A DNA stretch of 64,000 nucleotides, taken from the NCBI GenBank assembly GCA_965153355.1, contig OZ231128.1:19220001-19284000 (forward strand), written 5' to 3'. Made by a program: the position numbers and the translations under genes. Below are positions 10,602 through 20,620 of the stretch, piece by piece (position 1 is the stretch's first letter; every line of letters begins with the position of its first letter). The notes under the pieces were generated by a model, which saw only the letters and a program-made list of their open reading frames with translations, was not told where the DNA came from and did no database searches. Source of the stretch: Flaccisagitta enflata (Eukaryota; Chaetognatha; Sagittoidea; Aphragmophora).

Positions 10602-13599
10602 TCAATTAACAAGGATATTCCCAGATGCATCACATTGCACCAGTGATTTTTCGAAGGAAGCGATTTGAATAATCTTGTTTGATGTAAGGCTAGATTTGAA
10701 TCTTAGCCTAAAATCAATAGTTCCAGAGGAAATGAGATTCAAACCATCATCTGAATTCATCAAATGCCTCGGGGTGGATTCAAATGGGAAGCAAAACAAA
10801 TATAACTCTTTATGAAATTTCACTCTGGAAATACTGTAGACCGCTTTCGGGAAATTCCGAAGTAACTCACGGTACCAATGGTCATTAGCCAATGAATTTT
10901 CATTTGAAAGATCCATGTTGTTCAAGAAAGAGGGTTGAGGCACCATTTGGCCGTTTTTGAAGACCTCAATCTGTTGTAGGTCCTCATGATGATACACAAA
11001 GCGATTTTGGAAATTCCCAAGGTATTTCTCCTGTATGATACAATCATTTATTCATTTCTATGAAAATATTTTTCAATCAAAAGTATTAGAACAAGGTATT
11101 GAGCTTTAATTTCTATGAAAATATTTTTCAATCAAAAGTATTAGAACAAGGTATTGGGCTTAAATTTCTATAAAAATATTTTTCAATCAAAAGTATAAGA
11201 AAAAGGTATTAGCCTCAAATTTCTGTGAAAATATATCAAATTCAACCTATAAACTCACCTCATCAGAAAAGAAAATCACCAGCAAGTCTGGGATACGCTG
11301 GAATGAACACGCCGAGTTAAGGAAGTACAGAGACGATCCTTTCTGAAGTGTGTAATGCCTAAAAGTATGCAAACGTGTCAATACATGTCAGCAGTCAATC
11401 CCTCTATCTCACTGTCATACTTACAGGAACCATCAACACTACTTGTACTCTAACAACTGATCCGTTTGTGGTCAACCCTGTCTGTCCATCTATCAGCTTG
11501 TCCCTCTGTCAATTGGTCCATCCGTCTACTTGCATGCACATACCTAATGTGAGAGACAGGAATGACACGACGAATGCTCTCAGAATTTATTAAATCGTAC
11601 CAACTGTAAAATTAATACAAAAATGCCATGAATCCACACAGTATCAATGAAAAAATATATAAAAATCCACCAAACACATATTTTGTTAGTCGCGTGTTAC
11701 GCGACTCTACATCCCGCTTTGGAGGTCCGTTGGTCCGTTGATCCGTCCGTCCGTCCGTCACACTTTATTATTTTTTTTTTTGGGTTTTGGGATTTTGGGC
11801 TTTACTGCTCCTGCCAAAATGATCTGTGGACCTCAATTAAGTCCCCTGCCCATCTACACGCATCTGGGGTAGCCGCCACACTCACCTTGTCCGTACATTT
11901 GTTTCCAATTTGAAATATTGTAGAGCCACGCGAGCATTCAAAAGCGATAATTCAAAATTATCAGAATTTGTCGTGTTCTTTATCAAAATCTTTCTTTCAC
12001 CGTGCATCTCCAGTGAGACCTCTTTAAATAAGCATTACAATTTAGGTGCGACAAAAGCATCTATGACTGGCCGTGTCGGTCGGTTGGTCAGTTGGTCGGT
12101 TGGTCGGTTGGCTAAATACATTGCACTGACCTACAATTCTTTTTTGAGGTATCAGAAATCCTAAATCGAAAAAACGGCTAAGCAGCCGCAGTGGGACACA
12201 AAATTCCATGCCCTCAGTTTCAGCACATTTGCGAATCAATTTTGATCGCTCGTAAAGACCTGAAACGTTATAACATTTATTACTACATGTAATTATCTTT
12301 TCCTACCCCTACCCTACCCCTACCCCCTAACCTTCTTCAATAAACACTCTCTCTCATCCCCCTCTCTCTCATTGGCTTTTTTTTACCTTCGTTGAAATTT
12401 TTTTTTTTGAGTAAAGTATCCTTTATTTGTGCGGCAGTTTGTTTTACCCCATCTTTGACGATGGCATCATAATCCTTCAGACCACAAAGTCCAGATCCCA
12501 TTCCATCGATAAAAAAGAGATTGCAAAAACAGCGCCCGCCTAAAGTACATTTATTAGAGTCAATTAGCGTAACAAATCCTATATAACTTTACTGTTACAA
12601 TGTGACAAAAAAATGGTACCAATACCAAAAATACCAAAAATACCCAAAATACCAAAAATACCAAAAAGTACTTACAATTACATACACAAAATCCGTCTTG
12701 TTCAGTTTCACATAGGTCGCTGTTACCATCCGTGTCTTTTCGGTAAGCCATAGTATGGAATTCTGTCTGTCGTTCTTGCTCAGTGAACTCCAGCATGAGA
12801 CGCAAAAACAATAAATGATCTGTTATGCGATCGTCCTCAAACACCTGTACAAACAAAAATCACAATCATTCACCAACAAAACATCAGTGGATGAGCACAA
12901 ACATGTACTTGGGCACAGGCACGAACACGGACAGGGGCACGGGCACGGGCATGTAATGGACACGGGCACAGGCGATTGCATGGGCATAAACTTAGACACT
13001 CAAATGGGCACAGACATGGGTACTGGCACGAGACATGGGCATGTACTTCAAAGGGTATATACAGGGCATGGGTATATACAAATGCAAACGTGGGCATTTC
13101 TATAGATGTGGGCATGGGCATGAGCACCACCAAAACACACTATACTTACTTCATCTCCTCCAATGAACACTCTAATTGTTTAGAATAAAAAACAAGGAAG
13201 AAAGTTGACACAACTGATTTGGTCTGTACTTTCATAACTTCCACCCGTTTTCAAATGCACCCGTCAATATCGAATGTGACATTTTACCATACAGTTCGGA
13301 GGGAACATTCGGGGGAATTTGGAAAGTAACCTGAAAATACAAAAAAAAAAAGAATATGCAACTATTGATCCATTTATCTGTCCTTACCAACCATCTACAA
13401 CTGCATTATCATATCTCACATATCCCCCCCCCCCCCCCTCAAATACCAATATTCATACCGTGGTAGCATTTTTCAACGTATTTGCTGGTGCCACATCAAT
13501 AATTGATCCACTCTGTATGCCCGCAAAGGAATCCGGGATGATGGATAGCTTACATATATCCAAAATTTGAATAGTTGAATCTGACACTAAAGTTTCCAT
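10602..13599 (-). CDS. Major capsid protein of the Polinton-like element, spliced from about nine exons
   Basis: Exons on the minus strand: 13599-13459 (ATG), 13330-13288, a 20-nt microexon 13169-13150, 12844-12688, 12539-12387, 12259 to about 12135, about 11578-11544, 11358-11259 and 11030-10602 (TGA). Phases agree at most junctions; the 3' ends of exons 4 and 6 and the 5' end of exon 7 are ambiguous. The pattern along the protein fits a double jelly-roll major capsid protein: an N-terminal LDIC/proline-rich start, a mid-domain segment ([11 protein letters not shown] followed by AYRKDTDG), a second-domain segment ([16 protein letters not shown]), an FQRIPDLLV strand, a FVYHHEDLQ...MVPQPSF loop and a C-terminal strand ending [10 protein letters not shown]. 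It would form the hexon-like capsomers. All exons are open. Presence of so many introns is unusual for a viral capsid gene. Family assignment is from pattern and gene neighbourhood, not from a search. Confidence 0.7.
11040..11258 (-). repeat. ~55-bp tandem repeat filling a capsid-gene intron
   Basis: Three to four imperfect units, each with AAAGTATTAGAACAAGGTAT followed by a GGCYTMAAATTTCT stretch and an A/T-rich AAAATATTTTTCAATC segment. They occupy almost the whole intron 11258-11031. The same unit recurs in the ATPase intron at 21690-21900, in the same orientation relative to transcription. Confidence 0.9.
11687..11900 (+). mobile_element. Family A dispersed element inside a capsid intron
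   Basis: It starts TAGTCGCGTGTTACGCGACT, followed by GTCC repeats, CTGCTCCTGCC and CCCCTGCCCA blocks, then a GTAGCCGC-like 3' part. Orientation is opposite to the capsid gene. A further GGTC-rich fragment lies at about 12070-12115 in the same intron. Confidence 0.75.
12905..13110. repeat. GGGCAC/GGGCAT hexanucleotide minisatellite
   Basis: Degenerate hexamers, mostly GGGCAC, GGACAC and GGGCAT, lie in the intron between the microexon and exon 4 of the capsid gene. Confidence 0.8.
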
Positions 13600-13859
13600 T
13601 TTCAGTTTTTTTTTCTTTGTCACAGCAGCACTTAAAATTAAAAAAAAAAATAACATCAAAACACATGCAAAATTACTTTCTTTATCTCTTTAGAATTTCA
13701 AAAACATGAAGGCATTTAAAAAACATATAGGCATTTAAACACTTTGGCATTTGGGCACTTCAAAATTTTAACATTTGGCCACTTGGGCACTTTTAAACTT
13801 GGGCTCTTTAGCACTTGGGCACTTGGGCACTTAAACACATGCCCATAAAGCACTATGAA
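13600..13859. repeat. Upstream region of capsid gene with 10-bp CACTTGGGCA repeats
   Basis: AT-rich spacer between the capsid start and the next gene. Imperfect copies of CACTTGGGCA lie at about 13735-13840. No gene is seen. Confidence 0.6.
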
Positions 13860-14366
13860 TCAGATTTTTTTGCTCTGTTCCTTGTAGAAGGAATACAGGT
13901 TGTTCTCAACTTTGTAAGCTCCTTCAGAAACTTTTTTGCGCAACGTTGCCCCAATTCTCCTCTGAAGATATTTGTTGCAAGGCAGCGAGAATGTTTTGGT
14001 GATGAATTCCTGAATGAAACACCGGCTGACACCAAACGAATGCCCGTTTGAAATGGCCTCATCCACGTACGTTTCAAACATCAATGACGTCACCGTGTCC
14101 CGTTTTCCATAATTCCCTTCAGCTTGGTTGTTGCTCAATGCAACTAGTTCGCCAAGTCTTTCGCTAAACAACAACATCCCCATGCACAAATCGCCAAGTT
14201 TCGCGTCGATCGCATCCAAGCGCTGTTCCAACGAAACTGGCATCCCTTCATCGCTGTCAGTTTCACTTTCAACATCGCACCCACTTGCTTCAGCCCCCTC
14301 TCCTCCCCCACTAGCCACAATCTCCTGATCAACATTTCTCCCCTCCATCACTTTTCCACAATCCAT
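13860..14366 (-). CDS. Small viral-type protein with possible winged-helix (H15-like) C-terminus
   Basis: 168 codons from ATG 14366, open throughout. The N-terminal 60 residues are acidic and Gly/Glu rich. The middle has a helical region (LEQRLDAIDAKLGDL). The C-terminal 55 residues (VSRCFIQEFITKTF, then YLQRRIGATLRKKV) have the helix spacing and the terminal YSFYK strand expected of a winged-helix or linker-histone-like domain. If so, it might bind DNA. This is pattern reading only. It is unbroken, in contrast to several neighbours, and lies directly upstream of the capsid gene on the same strand. Confidence 0.6.
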   Translation of the reverse strand: MDCGKVMEGRNVDQEIVASGGGEGAEASGCDVESETDSDEGMPVSLEQRLDAIDAKLGDLCMGMLLFSERLGELVALSNNQAEGNYGKRDTVTSLMFETYVDEAISNGHSFGVSRCFIQEFITKTFSLPCNKYLQRRIGATLRKKVSEGAYKVENNLYSFYKEQSKKI

Positions 14367-14546
14367 GCCATCGTTAAACTCTCATCGCTTCTCGATTCAT
14401 CCATTTTTTCACTGCAAATGTCAACGTTTCCAGTTCCAAACCACAATTTTCAATATCAATCTGAGACAAATATACAACACATCAAATTTATTTCATTCAC
14501 ATGTAAATCTTTCCTTAATCATCTTAACATCTTAACATCTTATGTC

Positions 14547-15092
14547 TCAATAGTAGTGGTTCACAACTCGCTTTCGCAACATTTGTTTCTTCTTTCTACG
14601 CACAGCCTTCATACTTTCACTAGGCTTTTTCATTGCATAACAAAATCCACAATGTTCTTTCTCACATCTCCCAACGCAGGACTGCTTGAATAACGATATC
14701 TCCCTGACAACGCCATCCTCCGGTCCAACGCAAACGCGTACCGCCTTCGCATTGTTCTTCATACTCGCGTTCCGCTCTTCCGTTCTTCGGTCCACGGGCA
14801 CCGCGTCCTCGCCCTCATTTCTTCGTTTCATTCCCCTTGTCACCGGCCTTGACGATGGCGATGGCTTTGGCGATGGCGATGGCTCCTCCGGTTTCTCATC
14901 GAAATAGCATCTTGGCATCTTCCCATTCAACAGTTCCTCCAAGGTAACCAACTCGCATTGGTCGTTGTACTTTTGAAGATTCTTCGTCACAACGCTGACT
15001 TTAACCAAATCGCATCCATCATAACATTGACAGCGCCTACATTGCAAAATAGGCACTGGTTGTGGCCTCATATCAATGCCCGGGCATGACAT
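14547..15092 (-). CDS. Hypothetical Cys-rich, basic-tailed protein
   Basis: 181 codons from ATG 15092, no disruption. Two cysteine clusters are seen, one near the N-terminus (CRRCQCYDGC) and one near the C-terminus (CVGRCEKEHCGFC), compatible with metal binding. Between them is a Pro/Ser-rich linker, and the end is Lys/Arg-rich. No family recognised. It sits in the series of small minus-strand genes between capsid and integrase genes, so an accessory or virion role is possible. Confidence 0.6.
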   Translation of the reverse strand: MSCPGIDMRPQPVPILQCRRCQCYDGCDLVKVSVVTKNLQKYNDQCELVTLEELLNGKMPRCYFDEKPEEPSPSPKPSPSSRPVTRGMKRRNEGEDAVPVDRRTEERNASMKNNAKAVRVCVGPEDGVVREISLFKQSCVGRCEKEHCGFCYAMKKPSESMKAVRRKKKQMLRKRVVNHYY

Positions 15093-15200
15093 AGTTCAAT
15101 GTTTAATGTTCAATGTTCAAGGTTCAATTTTGTCAAAGTTACCTGCACAAATATGATATTTCAATTCATTATAACACGCTGTATACAATGCCAAACTAAA

Positions 15201-15758
15201 TCAATCAATTACAATGATATCGCCATCGTCATTATTTCCTTCTTTTCCTTTCTGTTCATTTGTCTTTTTCTTTTGATCTTTTTTTGGCAGGCATTTCGCA
15301 GCGCCATTTATCATTTTCTCCCAGTCTCTTACACTTTTGTCCCAATCTTCTTGTAATGCATAAACGTTTTTATCTAATGATGCCAACACTTTATCGAGAT
15401 CGTCAAGAGATATGCTTTCCCACTTAACTCCATCCTGGACATTTTCATTGTTTTCGTCATTCATTTTGTTCCTTGTTTCTTTGTCATTCATCCTTCCTCC
15501 ATCGACATTTGACGTCTCATCCTCGTCATTCGACGCCCATTCCCATCGCCCTTCTTCAGCCACCCATCGCCGTCCATTCCCCGTTCGTCGTTCCCCATTC
15601 GCCGCTCCCCTTTCGTCGTTCGTCGCTCCCCGTTCACCGTTCGTCGTTTGTCGTTCGCCACTCATTTTGCCGTTCGGTTTGCCGTTAGTGGATTCCGACA
15701 TTCGCTGTTTCTTTTTTGCCGCTTCACATTCTTTGTCATCAAGTTTTCTTTTCTTCAT
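15201..15758 (-). CDS. Hypothetical charged, repeat-bearing protein
   Basis: 185 codons from ATG 15758. The N-terminus is KKRKLDD-like and could act as a nuclear localisation signal. A low-complexity part has short repeats of NGER/NDER type. A C-terminal helical part contains several Trp residues and ends in an acidic tail. Its ATG overlaps the stop of the upstream gene by four bases (ATGA), a compact viral arrangement. No family recognised. Confidence 0.6.
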   Translation of the reverse strand: MKKRKLDDKECEAAKKKQRMSESTNGKPNGKMSGERQTTNGERGATNDERGAANGERRTGNGRRWVAEEGRWEWASNDEDETSNVDGGRMNDKETRNKMNDENNENVQDGVKWESISLDDLDKVLASLDKNVYALQEDWDKSVRDWEKMINGAAKCLPKKDQKKKTNEQKGKEGNNDDGDIIVID

Positions 15759-15994
15759 CTCTTCTCTTTTTCACGCAGTTTCTCTTGCTTCTCCAAATAC
15801 TCCTCCCAATCCGTTGGTGGAACTGTTGGTTCTATGTTATGATAACAACTTAAGTTACTTTGACGCTTTCGAGAATTCAAATTGTATCTTTTTATTTCCT
15901 CTTCTTTAAAACCATTTACACGCTGAAACAACTGTCTTACTAATTCATGTCCATCCTCTTCATTCAACATATATCCCTCAGCATAAAGTTCCAT
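15755..15994 (-). CDS. Hypothetical small protein
   Basis: 79 codons from ATG 15994, ending at TGA 15757-15755, which overlaps the next start codon. Predicted mostly helical and charged, with EEYLEKQEKLREKEKR at the C-terminus. It could be co-transcribed and translated with the next gene. No family recognised. Confidence 0.5.
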   Translation of the reverse strand: MELYAEGYMLNEEDGHELVRQLFQRVNGFKEEEIKRYNLNSRKRQSNLSCYHNIEPTVPPTDWEEYLEKQEKLREKEKR

Positions 15995-16162
15995 AAGACG
16001 GCATAGAGGTGTAGACCGACTACATATCGGGGCATGATTGTGCTCTCTACCAATAGTTACTTTCTACACCTAATAACCAAGTAATTTACAGTTTCAGGCA
16101 TTCATATACAAATATGTACATTCATATACAAATATAAACAGATTGTCATCATTCACAGAGTG

Positions 16163-16647
16163 TCATGATTCCTTTGTTTCAGTATCTTCCAACATTGATG
16201 ATCCACTTGAACTCAAACTAGAATATGAACTCAAACTTATATTTGAACTTGAACTTGAGGAACTACTAGAGGAGCTACTAGAGTCACTATCCCGTCTCTT
16301 TCTTTTTTTTCAGTCTTTGGTTTTGGTGACTTTTTTCTTTTCTCCCTTTCTTTCCCCTTTTTCTTGTCAGACTTCTTGTCCTTTTTCTCGCAGCTTCTTC
16401 CTGTCTTCTTTCTTTCCACTTTCTGTTTTTTTTCGGTTGTTTTTTTTCCACTTTTATCATCTTTTTTTTCATCTTTCTTTTTGGGTTTCCCTTTGGTGGA
16501 TCTTTTCTTTCCCTTCTTCATGTTTTTAACGTCTTCATTATATGTTTTCACGGCCGTTTTATTTTCCACACTTGTAGATATTTCTTCCCGTTCCTCACCA
16601 CGCATTCTCTTCTTAATTACTTCCAGCGCAGTACCCGTAATACTCAT
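16163..16647 (-). pseudogene. Lys-rich protein with Ser tail, frameshifted
   Basis: From ATG 16647 the protein begins MSITGTALEVIKKRMRGEE, then becomes a Lys/Glu-rich low-complexity chain. At the 8-nt homopolymer 16303-16310 the original frame runs on to about 16237, while the shifted frame continues as an acidic/Ser-rich tail (a run of about a dozen Ser) ending at TGA 16165-16163. The tail composition suggests that the shifted frame is the real C-terminus and that the run gained or lost one base, or was misread. Function unknown; the basic chain might bind nucleic acid. Confidence 0.55.
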
Positions 16648-16735
16648 TTTAACCCTACAAATTTTTACAAATAACCAAATTGAATGAAATAGGACATTTT
16701 TCACACAAACACCCAATTCATAAGGCTCAAACAAA

Positions 16736-17680
16736 TTATTGTCTAAAGCAAAACTGCACTTCGCGAAATGACACATTATTCAAACGCTTTAAATTGCACA
16801 AAACGACTTTTTTTTCAATATCGTATGAGCAAAGAATTGAATGCATATTTCCATCTACAAAAAATGTAGGCTCAATAAGTTTCTTAAATCCAATATGACA
16901 TATTCTGTCTTCATCGGCAACAAAATGTACAATATCACTTATATTGAAACAACTACAAATTTTCAATGTCAAATTATCACTCTCTTTCATGACTTCCGCC
17001 TCGGTTTTCCCACTACTGGTAAATGTGCGCATCACTTCACTTCTAAATCCTAAAGCTAACAACAAATTAGCACTAGCAAAAAACATAAATCCAGCAGCCA
17101 TTTTCATCTGTACTCTACCATCTACATACTTTAAACAAAACATATTCTCCAAAGGAACAATGGAGTTTGTCGCACTCATTTTTTGTCGTAGTAAATATTT
17201 TACAAAATTTGGATCTACTTTATTTACATTTCCATTGTCTTTTCTTTTTACAGGTGGAGGACCAGTTATCACCACTGGACTCTCGGCAACGTCTGTATTT
17301 CCATCTATCACCACTGTACCCTCGGCAACGTCTGCATTCCCGTCCGAATCCGCGCCTACATTCTCGTTCACATTCTTATCGACTGGATTCTCAATGGTCG
17401 CATTCTCTTCGGTGGCATTGGCATTCAAAGGTACATCGTTGCTTCCCGAATTGACATTCTCTATGCAGCCGGTCTTTGTTATGAAATTGTTGTAAACAAG
17501 AGTGTTAACTTGATGACATAAATCGTTCAGAGACACATACTTAATTTCATATTCATGAGTATCTTCCCTTTTCAGAAACTTGGTATCATACCCAAAGTTC
17601 ATGATGAAATTCTGTTTTTTCACTTTTTCAGGCTGCTCAATTGTTCCATCTTCACAAATGTTTTTCTTTCTCGTTAACAT
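16736..17680 (-). CDS. Hypothetical 314-residue protein, possible virion surface or minor structural protein
   Basis: Open from ATG 17680 to 16736. It has an N-terminal conserved-looking part (FGYDTKFLKREDTHEYEIKY), an Asn/Val/acidic linker with a duplicated block (VVIDGNTDVAE and similar), and a C-terminal half with a hydrophobic strand pair (AAGFMFFASANLLLALGF) and a final VQFCFRQ. The N- and C-terminal pattern recalls a structural-type protein often encoded next to integrase in invertebrate Polinton-like elements, but I cannot verify this. It is undamaged here. Confidence 0.6.
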   Translation of the reverse strand: MLTRKKNICEDGTIEQPEKVKKQNFIMNFGYDTKFLKREDTHEYEIKYVSLNDLCHQVNTLVYNNFITKTGCIENVNSGSNDVPLNANATEENATIENPVDKNVNENVGADSDGNADVAEGTVVIDGNTDVAESPVVITGPPPVKRKDNGNVNKVDPNFVKYLLRQKMSATNSIVPLENMFCLKYVDGRVQMKMAAGFMFFASANLLLALGFRSEVMRTFTSSGKTEAEVMKESDNLTLKICSCFNISDIVHFVADEDRICHIGFKKLIEPTFFVDGNMHSILCSYDIEKKVVLCNLKRLNNVSFREVQFCFRQ

Positions 17681-17745
17681 TTAAGTTTAGTCCATTCATA
17701 TTTACATGAAATGAAGGCTTCTCACGCACATAACATCCCCTGTCT

Positions 17746-18164
17746 TTAGTCGTCACTCTTATCACTTTCAAGGTCTCCATATCTCTTTCTCTTCAAACCA
17801 TATTCCTCAGGGCTACGTTTCTTTCATTTATTTCCACAGGCCGCCCTCCTGTCATTATCACAGTTCCAATGCGCATATCAACTTCAAATCTTCTACCCCA
17901 TCTCAGTCGGGCAGATGCAGCCAACTACGCAAAAATGAAGACAGCTACCAACAGCAAAGCCAACATCACGAAAAAACCATCCATCACTATCGCCAAAGGT
18001 TCAATCCATTTCAGTTCCAATTCAATCTCAGGTGCCACAGTCGTCCAATCATATGTCGTTGATCGATTACCTCCTCCATTCACAGTGGTAACCCAGCTAC
18101 TTACAGTAGTGTTGGGCTCATCCCATACAGGCCCAACAGACCAATTCCCTGTAGTAGCATTCAT
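17746..18164 (-). pseudogene. Membrane-anchored small protein, disrupted
   Basis: From ATG 18164, an N-terminal ectodomain with possible N-glycosylation sites (NATT, NTTV, NRST) leads to a transmembrane helix (MLALLLVAVFIF). An in-frame TAG at 17927-17925 follows directly, yet the same frame remains coding-like (RWGRRFEVDMRIG) for about 40 codons. A further shift gives a basic/acidic tail ending at TAA 17748-17746. If intact it would be a single-pass membrane protein. Family unknown. Confidence 0.45.
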
Positions 18165-18235
18165 TGTAATCTGTACAATTAAACCGTACTAATCAAAGGC
18201 ATGTTTTGAAGCATAGAAAACCTTATCACAATTTT

Positions 18236-19370
18236 TCACTTTAAAATATGAATAATCCCCAATGTTTTTTTTTTTTCAAGTGGCTCTGCAAGACAATTAA
18301 GATAACGAGCTTTGGCCAAAGATACCTCATTAAACACCTTCAACTCATAAAAGGAGAATTTCGAATCAGACACAGGCTGTAACGAAAACACTGATCCAAG
18401 GGTAAAGAAAAAAATATGATCGTGCTCATGTCTTTCCAAAACAATGTAAAACTGTGATGAAAAAGGTGAATAGCTTTCCTTGTACCCCAAACCTTCTTTA
18501 GGCTTGTATTTTTGAATTTTCACAATAGAAAACAGTACAATATTTTTAGGATTTTTCATGTGTTCCTTTAAAAACTTTCTACTTACAAAGCGCCGATCAT
18601 ATTTTAGCATTTGTACATATTTTGGTGACTGCGATAACATATCAAAACTACTGTGCCCTTTAAAAACAGCTCTTGCCTTTTTGTTCATTCTATTTTCAAT
18701 GGCTAACAATTTCTCTGCCCATGTCAACTTCACCATTTCATCATTGAATTGAAGTTTTTCGAGGTACGATCTCAGAGACCTATTCATGACCTCTGCAAAA
18801 TTTGCACCATACGACCTTCGGTCCAATCTTTTAGGTGGGATGGGATTCAAACGAATACCATGAGAAGAAAAAAAAAGCACGCGATTTTTTAGCGAGATAC
18901 TCAATAACCATATCAACACTCAAACGTTCACAATGCTCTGGTAAATAAGGACTACGCATAAAAACAGATTTGAATGCAGAAATCAAATCATCAGCTTTGG
19001 TTGATTTTAATGGAGCTAAATAAAAAAATAAACTCAAACTGTCAACAATTAGTACCACATATTTGGTACTATCTTTCCCATAATCACGACTCTTACTTAA
19101 ATGTAAAACATCTGAAAATACCAAAGAAAAGAACTTTGGGGCTAAAACCATAGCCCGAGATATTTCCTTTTTTTTCCGTTCAGAATCATTTCTAATAAGG
19201 ATGCCATTAGACCGTTCTTCTTGCAAATATTGATCTATTTCCTTTTCATCAATATCAAATCCTCTTGATTAAAAAAACTTCTTGATTTCAGTTTTGTTTT
19301 TTGAAAGAAACAATGGAGAACTTTTATCACGTAAACCAGAATCCAATAATTGTCGTACTTTTGATCTCAT
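18236..19370 (-). pseudogene. Retroviral-type (rve, DDE) integrase of the Polinton-like element, disrupted
   Basis: From ATG 19370 the frame runs to an in-frame TAA at 19271-19269, then continues. Catalytic-core landmarks: first Asp in FSDVLHLS, second Asp in RLSVDMVIEY, and the Glu in GANFAEVMNRSLRSYLE, giving a D,D,E arrangement. A frameshift occurs at the nine-base A run 18868-18876 (T on the coding strand), between the second Asp and the Glu. The C-terminal ~200 residues in the shifted frame would include the C-terminal domain. The ATG overlaps the upstream gene's stop (ATGA). Such integrases insert Polinton DNA with a 6-bp target duplication. Two lesions make this copy inactive as read, although the homopolymer shift could be a sequencing error. 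Confidence 0.75.
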
Positions 19371-20607
19371 TTTTTCTTTTTCCTTCTTCCTTTCGCGGGT
19401 TCATCCACAACCCCTGTAGACCAAGCTTCCTCAATTTTTGATATGAGCCTCGGACTCCTAAAAACAAAAACAGGAACAAAGTGGGCAGGGGCGTAAATGC
19501 GCGTTTTCATACTTCCAGACTCGATCACACGGAACGGTGCACCGGCCGACGGACCAATGGACCGACGGACGGGCAAGACCCCTTATAAAGTCGCTTATCC
19601 GTTACTAGAAGGCAACCAATCAACAGTCAGACATGTATACAAACACATGACCTAAAAACAAGCTTACATGCAAGCATATAGGCAGACAATCAGGCAAACA
19701 GTCATTTAACATTCCCGTGTCACACTCCCATTACCATACCTCCTCAGATTGGACAAATCCGATTCTGGAACGTTAAACCGTCTCTTAGCCGGTGCCAATT
19801 CCTCTTCACTAGAAGACACCACCTTTCTCTTCCTCCCTCTTCTATTACCGTCTCCTATCTCCGCGTCAATACCCTCTCTTGGTAATTCAACGGATACACC
19901 TTAGCTACCAACGCCGCTGTCAGCCACTCCGCTTCCAGCGCCACTTTCAATTGTTGCTTCCCCTCCACCGCTGTCAGCCTCCGCACCTCCGTCGGTATTA
20001 GGTAACGATGGCCTCATAGAATTACTATCTTGTTCATGCAAAGCGCGCACACTCAATAAATCCTCTTTGATAATTTGAGCGTCCCCACTCCTCAGAGATG
20101 CTATTGAGGCTTTTATTTGCATTAAAGCTTCAATAAAAATTGTGCAGCCAATTGGGATTTGCGCTGCGTTTGACGTCTCACAAAATGAAATCAAATTTTT
20201 TATGTTTGAAAACTTTATCACTTCAGATTGCACTATGATCTCAAAAGTATTTTTATCATAGTCAATTAAGTTACTTCGATTTATTTCATCCAAAATTGTT
20301 TCACCAAGTTGACGCTCTTTATTCCCACTTAATCCGCTCAAAACAGCATCAGATTCGTTGCTAGGAGCCAATGGCACATTACCATTATTGTTAGAATTCA
20401 ATGGTGCATTTCCATTGGGGGCATTGTTGCTGTTTGTCTGACTACTTCCTGTTGCACTTTGTCCACTTTTCAAAAGGGATAATTTTTTCCCCTCAACAAG
20501 GCCTTTAATCTTCTCAATCTTTTCCTCACATGAAGTCACTTCCTCGCGTCAAGAACCGACTTCAAAAAAGGAGATTTCACATAACTAGTGGGATTAGTAG
20601 AACTCAT
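19367..20607 (-). pseudogene. Hypothetical protein, spliced, with frameshift and stop
   Basis: The first part starts at ATG 20607 (MSSTNPTSYVKSPF) and shifts frame near 20540. The main frame (CEEKIEKIKGLVEGKKLSLL, then a Ser/Asn linker and a helical region) runs to TAA 19903-19901. The frame continues coding-like beyond it as a basic/acidic tail (GRKRKVVSSSEEELAPAKRR) to a GTATGG donor near 19738. An acceptor (GTTTTTAG) near 19455 joins in phase to SPRLISKIEEAW, ending in a Lys-rich tail at TGA 19369-19367. The intron contains a family A element. No family recognised; its place between integrase and the core-like gene suggests a conserved structural or regulatory role. Confidence 0.5.
19470..19612 (-). 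mobile_element. Family A element inside an intron of the element
   Basis: Reads on the minus strand as a GCGACTTTATAAG start, GTCC/GGTC repeats and CGCCCCTGCCCAC, the same order as the other family A copies. It occupies roughly half of the ~290-bp intron. Confidence 0.65.
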
Positions 20608-20620
20608 TTTTTTTCGCCCA

